Assembly: GCF_003019815.1 (NCBI RefSeq)
Contig: NZ_CP027773.1
Location: 5,387,501-5,451,500 of the forward strand
Reading direction: 5' to 3'
Origin: Variovorax sp. PMC12
GTDB taxonomy: Bacteria > Pseudomonadota > Gammaproteobacteria > Burkholderiales > Burkholderiaceae_C
Length of the DNA stretch: 64,000 nt
Shown one piece after another: positions 10,044 through 17,362 of this stretch. The notes below the pieces were generated by a model, which did not search any database, was not told where the DNA came from, and was given only the letters and a program-made list of their open reading frames with translations. Both the position numbers and the translations under genes were made by a program. Numbering within the stretch: the first letter of the stretch is position 1; the number at the start of each line of letters is the position of its first letter.

Positions 10044-11102
10044 ATGTGCGCGCTTCTGAAGTGCGCGGCAGGCGCGGACCCGAACAGCGCCGGCTACGCT
10101 GCAAAGGTCTCTTCGCAAAACAGAGGGACTGACTACAAGGATGAGCAACAGTTGCTGCTCAAGACCGGGGTGTTCTCGGAGTACGGATGGTCCGATGGCG
10201 CCATTGACATCGCGAGCACGCTTTTGCACAACGCCAAGGACGGGATGCAAGGGGCGGCCAGTGGTGCTGGCTATCTTGGGAATGCGCTGGCTCGGGACTT
10301 TCAACTGGCGGTGGCGGGGGCGAACCCGCCGGATACTCCGCCTGACCTGGATAACGGTGGCGAGCCACCTGCGGCGGGAGGCAGTTCGGTCTTAGTCGGA
10401 ATGGCGCCGACGGTTTGGTGCGCAGTCCCACCGACTTGCGTTCCTGTCTTGGCGCCAATTGCGTCGGGAGGGCGACTTGGGCATGCGCCTGGCAATTGGA
10501 CGTTGTCCAGTGAATCTGAAGCGGGAGGTGGTGGCGTTGCAGATGGACCCGGCAACCTGCCGGTAGGAAACGGTCCGCGCCCTGCAGATGCCCCAGGCAT
10601 CGGATTCAATGGCTACGCGCCACCAGCAAGTGCTACGCCGCATGCTACGGGCACCGTGCGTCTTGGTAATTCATCGTTGGACACGCACCTGACTGACGAA
10701 GGGCGTGCAGCGTATTCAGGAACGGGGAAGAATATTTATGGCAAGCATGATTTGATCGCTTTCGAGACGGCGTTGAGAACCAACAATGGAGTTCTTGTAA
10801 GTTCGACAAAAATTGCCGGAACGGATGGGATCTATCAAGTGCAATATCGTTTGCCTGGACAAAGTGTTGCAATCAAGACTGTTTTCGACCCCAAAATATA
10901 TCCTCACAAAGAGATGACAAAAATGGCCCAATCGGCCAGTCAATTGGCCATTGATAAATACATATCCTCCGGTGCAACCGGACCGATGGCGGTCAGCGTT
11001 GATGTGGGCGGTCTAAAATGGACTGTGGGCATTGGCGCAGGTCCAGGCGGAATTCCCAATGTCAGAACAGCTTATCCAACAGGAGGTGCCTCGTGGCCAT
11101 GA
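10044..11102 (+). CDS. Orphan CdiA-type C-terminal toxin fragment
   Basis: After a frameshift near 10010 the TpsA pretoxin continues in another frame (ADAMCALLKCAAG, then DYKDEQQLLLKTGVF), and runs open to 11102. The C-terminal ~140 residues resemble the CdiA-family toxin domain: GKHDLIAFETAL, a GIYQVQYRLPG strand, and KTVFDPKIYPHKEM. That family includes tRNA-cleaving toxins, so nuclease activity is plausible but unproven here. There is no secretion signal or TPS domain in this frame. The start given is the first sensible ATG after the frameshift and has little support, so the piece may be silent unless it recombines with the intact exoprotein gene. DNA from about 10730 is AT-rich, as in the first toxin module. 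Confidence 0.55.
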   Translation: MCALLKCAAGADPNSAGYAAKVSSQNRGTDYKDEQQLLLKTGVFSEYGWSDGAIDIASTLLHNAKDGMQGAASGAGYLGNALARDFQLAVAGANPPDTPPDLDNGGEPPAAGGSSVLVGMAPTVWCAVPPTCVPVLAPIASGGRLGHAPGNWTLSSESEAGGGGVADGPGNLPVGNGPRPADAPGIGFNGYAPPASATPHATGTVRLGNSSLDTHLTDEGRAAYSGTGKNIYGKHDLIAFETALRTNNGVLVSSTKIAGTDGIYQVQYRLPGQSVAIKTVFDPKIYPHKEMTKMAQSASQLAIDKYISSGATGPMAVSVDVGGLKWTVGIGAGPGGIPNVRTAYPTGGASWP

Positions 11103-11503
11103 ATAAATTTAGATTTGCATGCGACAGTAAAAAATTAGAAGATCTTCTTGGATTTGCCTTGTCGGTAATTGTTCGGGATGATCTCGATAGATTTGATATG
11201 CCTGGCATCGCACTAAATCTGGATGTTTTATATGCAGAGCGCGGAGTGGGGCATGAAGTTTGTATTGAGATTGATTTCTTGCCTCCGCTCAAAACGGGCA
11301 AGGCATTGCCCATTGATTTTGTAGTTATTAGCTATAGAGACTGTAATCTTGGCGAGGAAGATGCTGGACTTTACGCATACGGTGAATTCGCCAGAGGGTT
11401 GAACGAAGAACTGTTAAAGCAAAGCGAGGGTGATGCCGTGCTCAGAGAAAGAGCATTGAGATTGATTGAAAAATACGATCTAAAGAAATATGAAAACATC
11501 TGA
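11099..11503 (+). CDS. Candidate immunity protein of the orphan toxin
   Basis: A 134-residue acidic protein with no signal peptide. Its ATG overlaps the toxin stop codon (ATGA at 11099-11102), a tight coupling usual for toxin/immunity pairs. AGGAGGT lies at 11081-11087; a GTG at 11093 is an alternative start with closer spacing to it. The gene is AT-rich like the toxin tail before it. I do not recognise the family; it has a pattern of mixed strands followed by a C-terminal charged helix (LRERALRLIEKYDLKKY). The function is inferred from position. Confidence 0.6.
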   Translation: MNKFRFACDSKKLEDLLGFALSVIVRDDLDRFDMPGIALNLDVLYAERGVGHEVCIEIDFLPPLKTGKALPIDFVVISYRDCNLGEEDAGLYAYGEFARGLNEELLKQSEGDAVLRERALRLIEKYDLKKYENI

Positions 11504-11566
11504 GCAGGAGCCTGTCCTGTTCTTGTGCCTGCTGACGTATCCATCCCCGATCTCAACACCATGCCC

Positions 11567-12616
11567 TCACCCCAACCTCAACACCGCCGCAGCCACAGCC
11601 CCAATCCCCTCATCCGACAGATCGACCGCCCCCACGCTCCGGCGCCGCCCCCACGCCCGAAAGTGCAGCTCCTGCGACTTCTCATAGTGCGGGTCATAGT
11701 GCAGCGCCATCAGCTCCGCAAACAGATGCGGCAGATCGCCTTCATGCGCCCAATGCTGCCAGCGCGCCACTGTCTCCTTGCCCTGCAATTCCTTCAGCGC
11801 TCCCAGCTTGTCGGCCAGTGCGTCGCGGTCGTCGCCCAGGTAGGCGTAGTCGCGCAGCAGATACGCCAGCCGCGCTTCCGGCGTAGCGCACACCTCGATG
11901 CACGGCGCCGCGCGCATCCGGGCCACCAGCGACAAAGGCAGCGACAGCCGTCCGATGCGGATGCTCTCTCCCTCGACATACAGCGGGCGCGACAGATCGA
12001 CGGTTTCCAGTACCGCTGCGATCAGCGTCTCGAAGTGCTTCTGCGAAGGCTGCGGCACGCCCGGCAGCGAACCGAGCAGCGAGCCCTTGTGGCTGGCGAA
12101 ATCTTCCAGATCGAGCACTTGTGCGCCGCGCGCGGCAAGCGCATGCAGCACGCGCGTCTTCGCACTGCCGGTGGCGCCGCAGATCACGCGCAGGTCGAGT
12201 TTCGGGGTCAGTGCGTCGATCTGCGAAATGACGTGCCGGCGAAAGCTCTTGTAGCCGCCCGCGAGTTGCTGCGCGTCCCAGCCGACCAAGCGCAGCCACG
12301 TCACCATGGAGCCGCTGCGCATGCCGCCGCGCCAGCAGTACACCAGCGGCTTCCAGTTCTCGGGCCGGTCGGCCAGGGTTTCGCGCAGGTGCCGCGCGAT
12401 GTTGGCGGCGACCATCGCACCGCCGATGCGCCGCGCCTCGAAAGCGCCGGTCTGCACGTAGACGGTGCCGACGATGCGGCGCTCCTCGTCGTCCAGCACC
12501 GGGCAGTTGATGGCACCGGGAATGTGGTCGAGCGCGAACTCGGCCGGTGAGCGGGCGTCGATCAGCGTGTCGAAGGCGTGGCGGTCGCCGACGCGCACGG
12601 GCTGGCGATGACTCAT
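11567..12616 (-). CDS. mnmH: tRNA 2-selenouridine synthase
   Basis: MnmH (SelU/YbbB) replaces the sulfur of 2-thiouridine at the wobble base of Lys, Glu and Gln tRNAs with selenium, using selenophosphate; the reaction passes through a geranylated intermediate. The 349-residue protein has the N-terminal rhodanese domain with the catalytic loop YCWRGGMRSGSM (Cys94), followed by a P-loop domain with GATGSAKT at about 147-154. Length is normal for the family. It is the last gene of a minus-strand run after the PhnCDE-like importer, 24 bp downstream, with selD just beyond the importer. The cell therefore probably uses selenophosphate for tRNA as well as for selenocysteine. Confidence 0.93.
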   Translation of the reverse strand: MSHRQPVRVGDRHAFDTLIDARSPAEFALDHIPGAINCPVLDDEERRIVGTVYVQTGAFEARRIGGAMVAANIARHLRETLADRPENWKPLVYCWRGGMRSGSMVTWLRLVGWDAQQLAGGYKSFRRHVISQIDALTPKLDLRVICGATGSAKTRVLHALAARGAQVLDLEDFASHKGSLLGSLPGVPQPSQKHFETLIAAVLETVDLSRPLYVEGESIRIGRLSLPLSLVARMRAAPCIEVCATPEARLAYLLRDYAYLGDDRDALADKLGALKELQGKETVARWQHWAHEGDLPHLFAELMALHYDPHYEKSQELHFRAWGRRRSVGAVDLSDEGIGAVAAAVLRLG

Positions 12617-12640
12617 GGCGGGAACCTCATGCCCCGATTG

Positions 12641-13450
12641 TCAGGCGTATGCAGGTCCGAGGCCACGGCGCAAGCGAGCGCTCGCAAAATCGACAAAGGT
12701 CACCAGCACGAACATCGCGATGAGCACGGTCATTGCCTGCTGCTGCTGGAAGATCGACAGGTGGAAGTACAGCAATTGCCCCAGTCCGCCGCCGCCGACG
12801 AAGCCCAGCACGGCGGCCATGCGGATGTTCATTTCCCAGCGGTAGAGCGCGTAGGCCACCCACTGCGGCAGCACGATGGGCAGGCTGGCGTAGCTGAAGG
12901 CGGTGACGGGGTTGGCGCCCGAGAGCGCCAGCGCATGTTCCGGCTCGCGCGGCGCGTTTTCCAGCGCCTCGGCGAAGAGCCGGCCCAGCACGCCCGTGGT
13001 GTGCAGGGCCAGCGCCAGCGCCCCCGCGAAGGGGCCGATGCCTGCGGCCAGCACCATCAGCGCGGCCCATACCAGTTCAGGCACGCTGCGCAGGAAGTTC
13101 AGCACGAAGCGCGAGCCGTGGCGCAAGGCGCCGCCTGCGCGGCCCGAAGCCGGCAACGCCAGCACCGCGCCGGCAACGGCCGCCAGCACCGTGCCGAGCG
13201 CCGACACCGCCAGCGTCTGCAGCGCGCCATGGCCGACCTTCGAGAGAAAGTCGGGCGACAGGTCGGGCGGGAAGAACTCGGCGATGAACTTGCCCATGAG
13301 CCTGAGCGATTCGGAGGAGCCCAGCGCGCGGTAGTCGATGCCCAGGTAGGCAAAGCTCGCCACCACCGCCGCGCCGATCAGCAGCAAGGCGATGCGGCAG
13401 CGCCAGCAGGGCGGCGGGCGCGGAGGCAACATCGGGCGGTTCGCCGTCAT
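12641..13450 (-). CDS. PhnE-like ABC permease, second copy (putative selenium oxyanion importer)
   Basis: A 269-residue inner-membrane permease of the phosphonate/phosphite type. It has a first transmembrane segment near residues 20-40 and the permease coupling region ending ALYRWEMNIRMAAVLGFVGG, very like the paralogue encoded upstream (TVYRWECAVRASVVMGFVGA). The start codon overlaps the stop of the first permease (ATGA), so the two are translationally coupled and probably form a heterodimeric channel. The operon lies between selD and mnmH, which suggests a selenium substrate rather than phosphonate. Confidence 0.85.
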   Translation of the reverse strand: MTANRPMLPPRPPPCWRCRIALLLIGAAVVASFAYLGIDYRALGSSESLRLMGKFIAEFFPPDLSPDFLSKVGHGALQTLAVSALGTVLAAVAGAVLALPASGRAGGALRHGSRFVLNFLRSVPELVWAALMVLAAGIGPFAGALALALHTTGVLGRLFAEALENAPREPEHALALSGANPVTAFSYASLPIVLPQWVAYALYRWEMNIRMAAVLGFVGGGGLGQLLYFHLSIFQQQQAMTVLIAMFVLVTFVDFASARLRRGLGPAYA

Positions 13451-14298
13451 GCCAGCAGCCTCCGCAGCGCATTGCTGAGCAGGTCGGCCAGCAGCACCAG
13501 CGCCAGGAATACCAGCAGGATGCTGCTGGCCTCGCCGCCGTTGAGCATCTTCATCGACTGGTCCATCAGCTGCCCCAGCCCGCCCGCGCCGACGAACCCC
13601 ATCACCACCGACGCGCGCACCGCGCATTCCCAGCGGTAGACGGTGTAGGAGGCCAGCTCCTGCGCCGTGTTTGGCAGCAGGCCGTAGCAGAGCGCCGCGA
13701 GCCGGCCGCTGCCGCTTTCGAGCAGGGCGCGCGCCGGACGCGTGTCGGTCGATTCGAGGATCTCGGCGTAGACCTTGCCCAGCATGCCGCCGTAGGTGAT
13801 GGCCAGCGCCAGCACGCCCGCGGCAGGGCCGAGCCCGAAAACGCGCACGAACAGCAGCGCCCAGACGATCTCCGGAATGGCGCGCAGCACCATCAGCAGC
13901 CAGCGCGCGGCCTGCCGCACGATGCCAGCCCGCGCACGGCCGGGGCCTGGACCGATGCGCGAGACGGAGAGGGCGCGCGTGGTCACGAAGCCCAGCGGCG
14001 CGCCGATCAGCAATGCCAGCGCGGTGCCGGCCGTGGCCATGGCCAGCGTCTCGAGCGTGGCCTTGAAGAGCAGCGCGAGAAAGGCCGGCGAGCCGTCGGG
14101 CGGGAAGAAGCCCGCCAGGAAGCCGCCGATGACCGCAAGATTGCCGCCGGTGAAAAGCGCCCACGGATTGAATTCGGACAGCGCCAGCATCGGCCATGCG
14201 ATGACGAGCACGGCGACGCAGCCGGCCAGCCGCCGCATGGCTTGCGGGTCGCGTCGGACGGCGGCGGCGGATCTGGCCGCGGATGCAGCGGCGTTCAA
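13447..14298 (-). CDS. PhnE-like ABC permease, first copy (putative selenium oxyanion importer)
   Basis: A permease of about 283 residues from a TTG start at 14298 that overlaps the ATPase stop codon (TTGA), or 263 residues from the ATG at 14238 (MRRLAG). Neither start has a strong ribosome site; the overlap favours TTG. It contains a membrane anchor (LAGCVAVLVIAWPML), a periplasmic loop with FFPPDGSP, and the cytoplasmic coupling helix around VVMGFVGAGGLGQL. No C-P lyase genes are nearby, so a catabolic phosphonate role is unlikely. Confidence 0.83.
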   Translation of the reverse strand: MNAAASAARSAAAVRRDPQAMRRLAGCVAVLVIAWPMLALSEFNPWALFTGGNLAVIGGFLAGFFPPDGSPAFLALLFKATLETLAMATAGTALALLIGAPLGFVTTRALSVSRIGPGPGRARAGIVRQAARWLLMVLRAIPEIVWALLFVRVFGLGPAAGVLALAITYGGMLGKVYAEILESTDTRPARALLESGSGRLAALCYGLLPNTAQELASYTVYRWECAVRASVVMGFVGAGGLGQLMDQSMKMLNGGEASSILLVFLALVLLADLLSNALRRLLA

Positions 14299-15107
14299 GG
14301 GCAGTCCGGACGAGTGAACGCAGCCTCGGCCGCGACCGGCTGAGCCGACTTCTGCACCGCCACGCCGCCTTCGCTCGCATAGAGCGCGTCGAGCATCGCG
14401 GCCGTCACCTGCGCCGCGGGCAGGTCGAACATCACCAGCCCGTTGCGCATGCCGACGATGCGCGGAAACCAGCGCAGCGCCAGGTCCACCGCATGCAGCG
14501 AGGCCAGCAGCGTGGCCCCGGTCGATTCGCTCTGCGCGACGAGCTGGCCGATGGCGGCGTCGGCCAGCGTGGGGTCGAGTGCGGATACAGGCTCGTCGGC
14601 CAGCAGCAGGGCCGGGCGCTGGTACAGCACGCGCGCAATGCCCACGCGCTGCAACTGGCCGCCCGAAAGGCGGTCGCAGCGCTCGAACAGGCGGTCTTCC
14701 AGCGACAGGCGCGACAGCACTTCGTGCGCGCCGGCAATGTCCGACGGATGGAAGAGCGAGCCCAGCGCACGCAGCGTCGACCACTCGCCGAGCCGGCCAG
14801 CGAGCACGGCTGTGACCACGCGCAGGCGCGGCGCGATGGGTGGCGCCTGGTGCACGGTGCCGATGCGGGCGCGCAGCTTCTTCAGCGCCGCGGCCGGCAA
14901 TTGCCACGCCTTCGCGCCAAGGGTCTCGACCACGCCTTCCGTAGGCCGCAGCGCCGCGCCGAGCACACGCAGCAGCGTGGTCTTGCCGGCGCCCGAGGGC
15001 CCGATGACGGCGATGCGCTCGCCGTCGCGCGCGGCCAGCGTCACCCCGGCCAGCGCTCGCTGGCCGTTGGGGTGCACGACACCCACGCCTTCCAGCGAAA
15101 AACTCAT
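14295..15107 (-). CDS. PhnC-like ABC transporter ATPase (putative selenium oxyanion importer)
   Basis: The 270-residue ATP-binding subunit of the importer. Walker A is GPSGAGKTT (about 36-44), the signature is LSGGQLQRV, and Walker B is LLLADEPVSALDP, followed by the switch His in LASLHAVD. Sequence style is of the PhnC/PtxA group. The C-terminal extension after the core is short and Ala-rich. It is preceded 10 bp upstream by the binding-protein gene and overlaps the first permease gene, so all four subunits are one operon. Substrate is assigned by gene context only. Confidence 0.87.
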   Translation of the reverse strand: MSFSLEGVGVVHPNGQRALAGVTLAARDGERIAVIGPSGAGKTTLLRVLGAALRPTEGVVETLGAKAWQLPAAALKKLRARIGTVHQAPPIAPRLRVVTAVLAGRLGEWSTLRALGSLFHPSDIAGAHEVLSRLSLEDRLFERCDRLSGGQLQRVGIARVLYQRPALLLADEPVSALDPTLADAAIGQLVAQSESTGATLLASLHAVDLALRWFPRIVGMRNGLVMFDLPAAQVTAAMLDALYASEGGVAVQKSAQPVAAEAAFTRPDCP

Positions 15108-15117
15108 TCGCGCAGGC

Positions 15118-15975
15118 TCACTTGATCAGGCCCGCCGACTTGCCCGCCGTCTCGATGCCGTCGTAGTTCGACGACTTGGTCGGAATGAACTTGCTCGCAC
15201 GCTGCAGCGCCATGATTTCCTTCTGCGCCGGGTTGGCCGGGTCGAGCTTCAGGAACGCGTCGGTCAGCTTTTTGGTGATGGCCGGATCGAGGCCGGGGCG
15301 CACCGTCCAGTTGTAGTCGTAGTAGGTCGGCGTGGTCGCCAGCACGCGCACCTTGGCGGCGTTGGGGTTCTTGGCCTCGACCAGCTTGTCCCACACCGAT
15401 GCGTTGAGCACGCCGGCTTCGGCGCGCGACGCGGCCACGAAGGCCACCGTGGCGTCGTGCGCGCCCGAGAACGCGACCGTCTTGAAGTCTTTCTCGGGGT
15501 TGATGCCGGCCTGCAGCAGGAAGTAGCGCGGCATCAGGCTGCCCGAGGTGGACGAGGGCGCGCCGAACGCGAAGGTCTTGCCCTTCAGGTCGGCCAGCGT
15601 CTTCGCGGTGCTGTCCACCGGCACGATGAACTTGCTGGTGAACACCTCGTCTTCCGCGCGCTGCACGATGGGCACCGCGCCGCCGTTGGTGCGGATGCGC
15701 GCCTGCACGTAGGTGAAGCCGCCCAGCCATGCCAGGTCGATCTTGTTGGTGGCCAGGCCTTCGACCACCGCGGCGTAGTCGGTCACGGGCGTGAACTGCA
15801 CGTCCATGCCGGTTTCCTTCTTGAGGTAGTCGCCCAGCGGCGTGAACTTGCGCTGCAGCTCGGTGGGCGCCTCGTCGGGAATGGCCGACACGCGCAGCAC
15901 GCCCTGGGCGAAGGCGCCGAGGCTTGCGACGGAGAAGGCCAGTGCCAGGGTCAGTCGGGTGAGATTCTTTTTCAT
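15118..15975 (-). CDS. PhnD-like periplasmic binding protein, putative selenate/selenite importer
   Basis: A 285-residue secreted solute-binding protein of the phosphate/phosphite/phosphonate superfamily. The signal peptide is MKKNLTRLTLALAFSVASLG with cleavage after AFA. The mature part has the family features (TPLGDYLKKETGMDV, ATNKIDLAWLGGFTY, AFGAPSSTSGSLMPRYFL). The ATG at 15975 is chosen over upstream in-frame codons because GAGG lies 7 bases before it and the signal peptide begins there. A clade of such proteins is known to sit beside selD and is annotated as putative selenate-binding; this gene diverges from selD across a 74-bp gap and fits that clade by position. Phosphite or phosphonate remain possible. 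Confidence 0.82.
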   Translation of the reverse strand: MKKNLTRLTLALAFSVASLGAFAQGVLRVSAIPDEAPTELQRKFTPLGDYLKKETGMDVQFTPVTDYAAVVEGLATNKIDLAWLGGFTYVQARIRTNGGAVPIVQRAEDEVFTSKFIVPVDSTAKTLADLKGKTFAFGAPSSTSGSLMPRYFLLQAGINPEKDFKTVAFSGAHDATVAFVAASRAEAGVLNASVWDKLVEAKNPNAAKVRVLATTPTYYDYNWTVRPGLDPAITKKLTDAFLKLDPANPAQKEIMALQRASKFIPTKSSNYDGIETAGKSAGLIK

Positions 15976-16049
15976 GGTTGCGCCTCGGTGAAGTGCGGGT
16001 TTGGAAGGGACGGGATTGTAGAAAGCCGGGGCGATTCGATAATCGCCGC

Positions 16050-17117
16050 ATGAACCCAACGCTCATGAACCCGCTCGCGCCTTTGCGCCTCACGAGTTTT
16101 TCGCATGGCGGCGGCTGCGGCTGCAAGATCGCGCCCGGCGTGCTGTCGCAGATTCTCAAGAACCACGCGGGCGGCATGATCCCGCCCGAGCTCATGGTGG
16201 GCATCGAGACCGCCGACGACGCGGCCGTCTACCGGCTCAACGACCAGCAGGCGCTGATCGCGACCACCGACTTCTTCATGCCCATCGTGGACGACCCCTA
16301 CGAGTTCGGCCGCATCGCCGCCACCAACGCCATCAGCGACGTGTACGCGATGGGCGGCCGGCCGATCATGGCGCTGGCGCTCGTCGCCATGCCGATCAAC
16401 CAGCTGCCGGTGGAAGTGATCGCCGAGATCGTGCGCGGCGGGCAGGACGTGTGCCGCGCCGCCGGCATCCCGATTGCCGGCGGCCACACCATCGATTCGG
16501 TCGAGCCGATCTACGGCCTCGTCGCCATGGGCCTCGTGCACCCCGACCGCGTGCGCCGCAACGCCGATGCGAAGGCCGGCGACGTGCTGGTGCTGGGCAA
16601 GCCGCTGGGCGTGGGCGTGCTGTCGGCGGCGCTCAAGAAGGAGCAGCTGTCGGGCATCGGCTACCGCCAGCTGATCGAGAACACGACCAAGCTCAACACC
16701 CCCGGCATCGCCCTGGCGGCGCTCGACGGCGTGCATGCGCTGACCGACGTGACCGGCTTCGGCCTGGCCGGCCACACGCTCGAACTGGCGCGCGGCGCGA
16801 AGCTGAAGGCGGTGATCGAGTGGTCGAAGGTGCCGCTGCTCGACAACGTGGTGGTGATGGCCGCCGACGGCATGGTCACCGGTGCCTCGGGGCGCAACTG
16901 GGCCGGCTACGGCGCCGACGTGGAGCTGGCCGCCGGCCTGCACGCCACCGCGCAGAACCTGCTGAGCGACCCGCAGACCTCGGGCGGCCTGCTCGTGAGC
17001 TGCGCGCCGGAAGCGGTCGATGCAGTGCTGAAGATCTTCCGCGACGAAGGCTTCGGGCAGGCGGCGGTGATCGGCCGTGTCGAGGCGGGAGAGCCTTCGC
17101 TGCGTGTGGTTCCTTGA
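16050..17117 (+). CDS. selD: Selenide, water dikinase (selenophosphate synthetase)
   Basis: SelD makes selenophosphate from selenide and ATP, the selenium donor for both selenocysteine (through SelA) and 2-selenouridine (through MnmH). The 355-residue protein has the catalytic loop SHGGGCGCK with Cys23 and Lys26; the active-site residue is Cys, not selenocysteine. Metal/ATP motifs such as DDAAVY and the ATTDFF segment follow. The start at 16050 is chosen because it gives the usual N-terminus; the upstream frame extension overlaps the divergent binding-protein promoter. The gene converges on selC/selB and diverges from the putative selenium importer. Confidence 0.95.
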   Translation: MNPTLMNPLAPLRLTSFSHGGGCGCKIAPGVLSQILKNHAGGMIPPELMVGIETADDAAVYRLNDQQALIATTDFFMPIVDDPYEFGRIAATNAISDVYAMGGRPIMALALVAMPINQLPVEVIAEIVRGGQDVCRAAGIPIAGGHTIDSVEPIYGLVAMGLVHPDRVRRNADAKAGDVLVLGKPLGVGVLSAALKKEQLSGIGYRQLIENTTKLNTPGIALAALDGVHALTDVTGFGLAGHTLELARGAKLKAVIEWSKVPLLDNVVVMAADGMVTGASGRNWAGYGADVELAAGLHATAQNLLSDPQTSGGLLVSCAPEAVDAVLKIFRDEGFGQAAVIGRVEAGEPSLRVVP

Positions 17118-17126
17118 GATCCCGTA

Positions 17127-17250
17127 TTCCTCCCTCCCCTTCCGGGGGAGGGCAGGGGTGGGGGTAAGCGTCGGTCGATGAAGCACCGCGCCAAAACCAC
17201 CGCCGCTTGCCCCCATCCCAGCCTTCCCCCAGAGGGGGAAGGAGCAAGAT
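17127..17250. repeat. Dispersed two-hairpin repeat, copy 1
   Basis: Intergenic element between selD and selC. It starts with a hairpin (CTCCCTCCCCTTCCGGGGGA...), continues with GGGGTGGGGG, a variable core, then CCCCCATCCCAGCC and a closing hairpin (CCTTCCCCCAGAGGGGGAAGG). Read on the minus strand its core (GCGGCGGTGGTTTTGGCGCGG region) matches the core of copy 3, so these two are in opposite orientation. The paired G-rich and C-rich tracts on either side allow a long stem. It could act as a bidirectional terminator between the convergent transcripts. Confidence 0.8.
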
Positions 17251-17258
17251 AAAGACGG

Positions 17259-17351
17259 CGGAAGGGGGAAGGAGTCGAACCTTCCCGGCGACGACTGGCG
17301 CCACCAACCGGGTTTGAAGCCCGGCCGCCCCACCAGGGACGATCCCCTCCC
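17259..17351 (-). tRNA. selC: tRNA-Sec (anticodon TCA)
   Basis: Read on the minus strand, an 8-bp acceptor stem (GGGAGGGG with CCCCTTCC) is followed by the unusual tRNA-Sec layout. The anticodon arm is CCGGG-CTTCAAA-CCCGG with anticodon TCA. A long variable arm (GGTGGCGCC...GTCGCC region) precedes a T-arm GAAGG-TTCGACT-CCTTC. The discriminator is G. The genome encodes CCG rather than CCA after it, so the terminal A must be added or repaired enzymatically. The 5' end is only 11 bp after the selB stop codon on the same strand, suggesting co-transcription with selA-selB. The ligand is selenocysteine, decoded at the TGA in fdoG. Confidence 0.95.
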
Positions 17352-17362
17352 ATGAACGCTGT

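Noticed and set aside
13447..14907. Long permease frame extending through the PhnC-like ATPase gene
   Set aside because: The N-terminal 200 residues are an out-of-frame reading of the ATPase gene; the real permease begins at 14298 or 14238.
12641..15975. Assignment as phosphonate transporter linked to C-P lyase
   Set aside because: No phnG-phnM or phosphonatase genes are present and neighbours are selenium genes.
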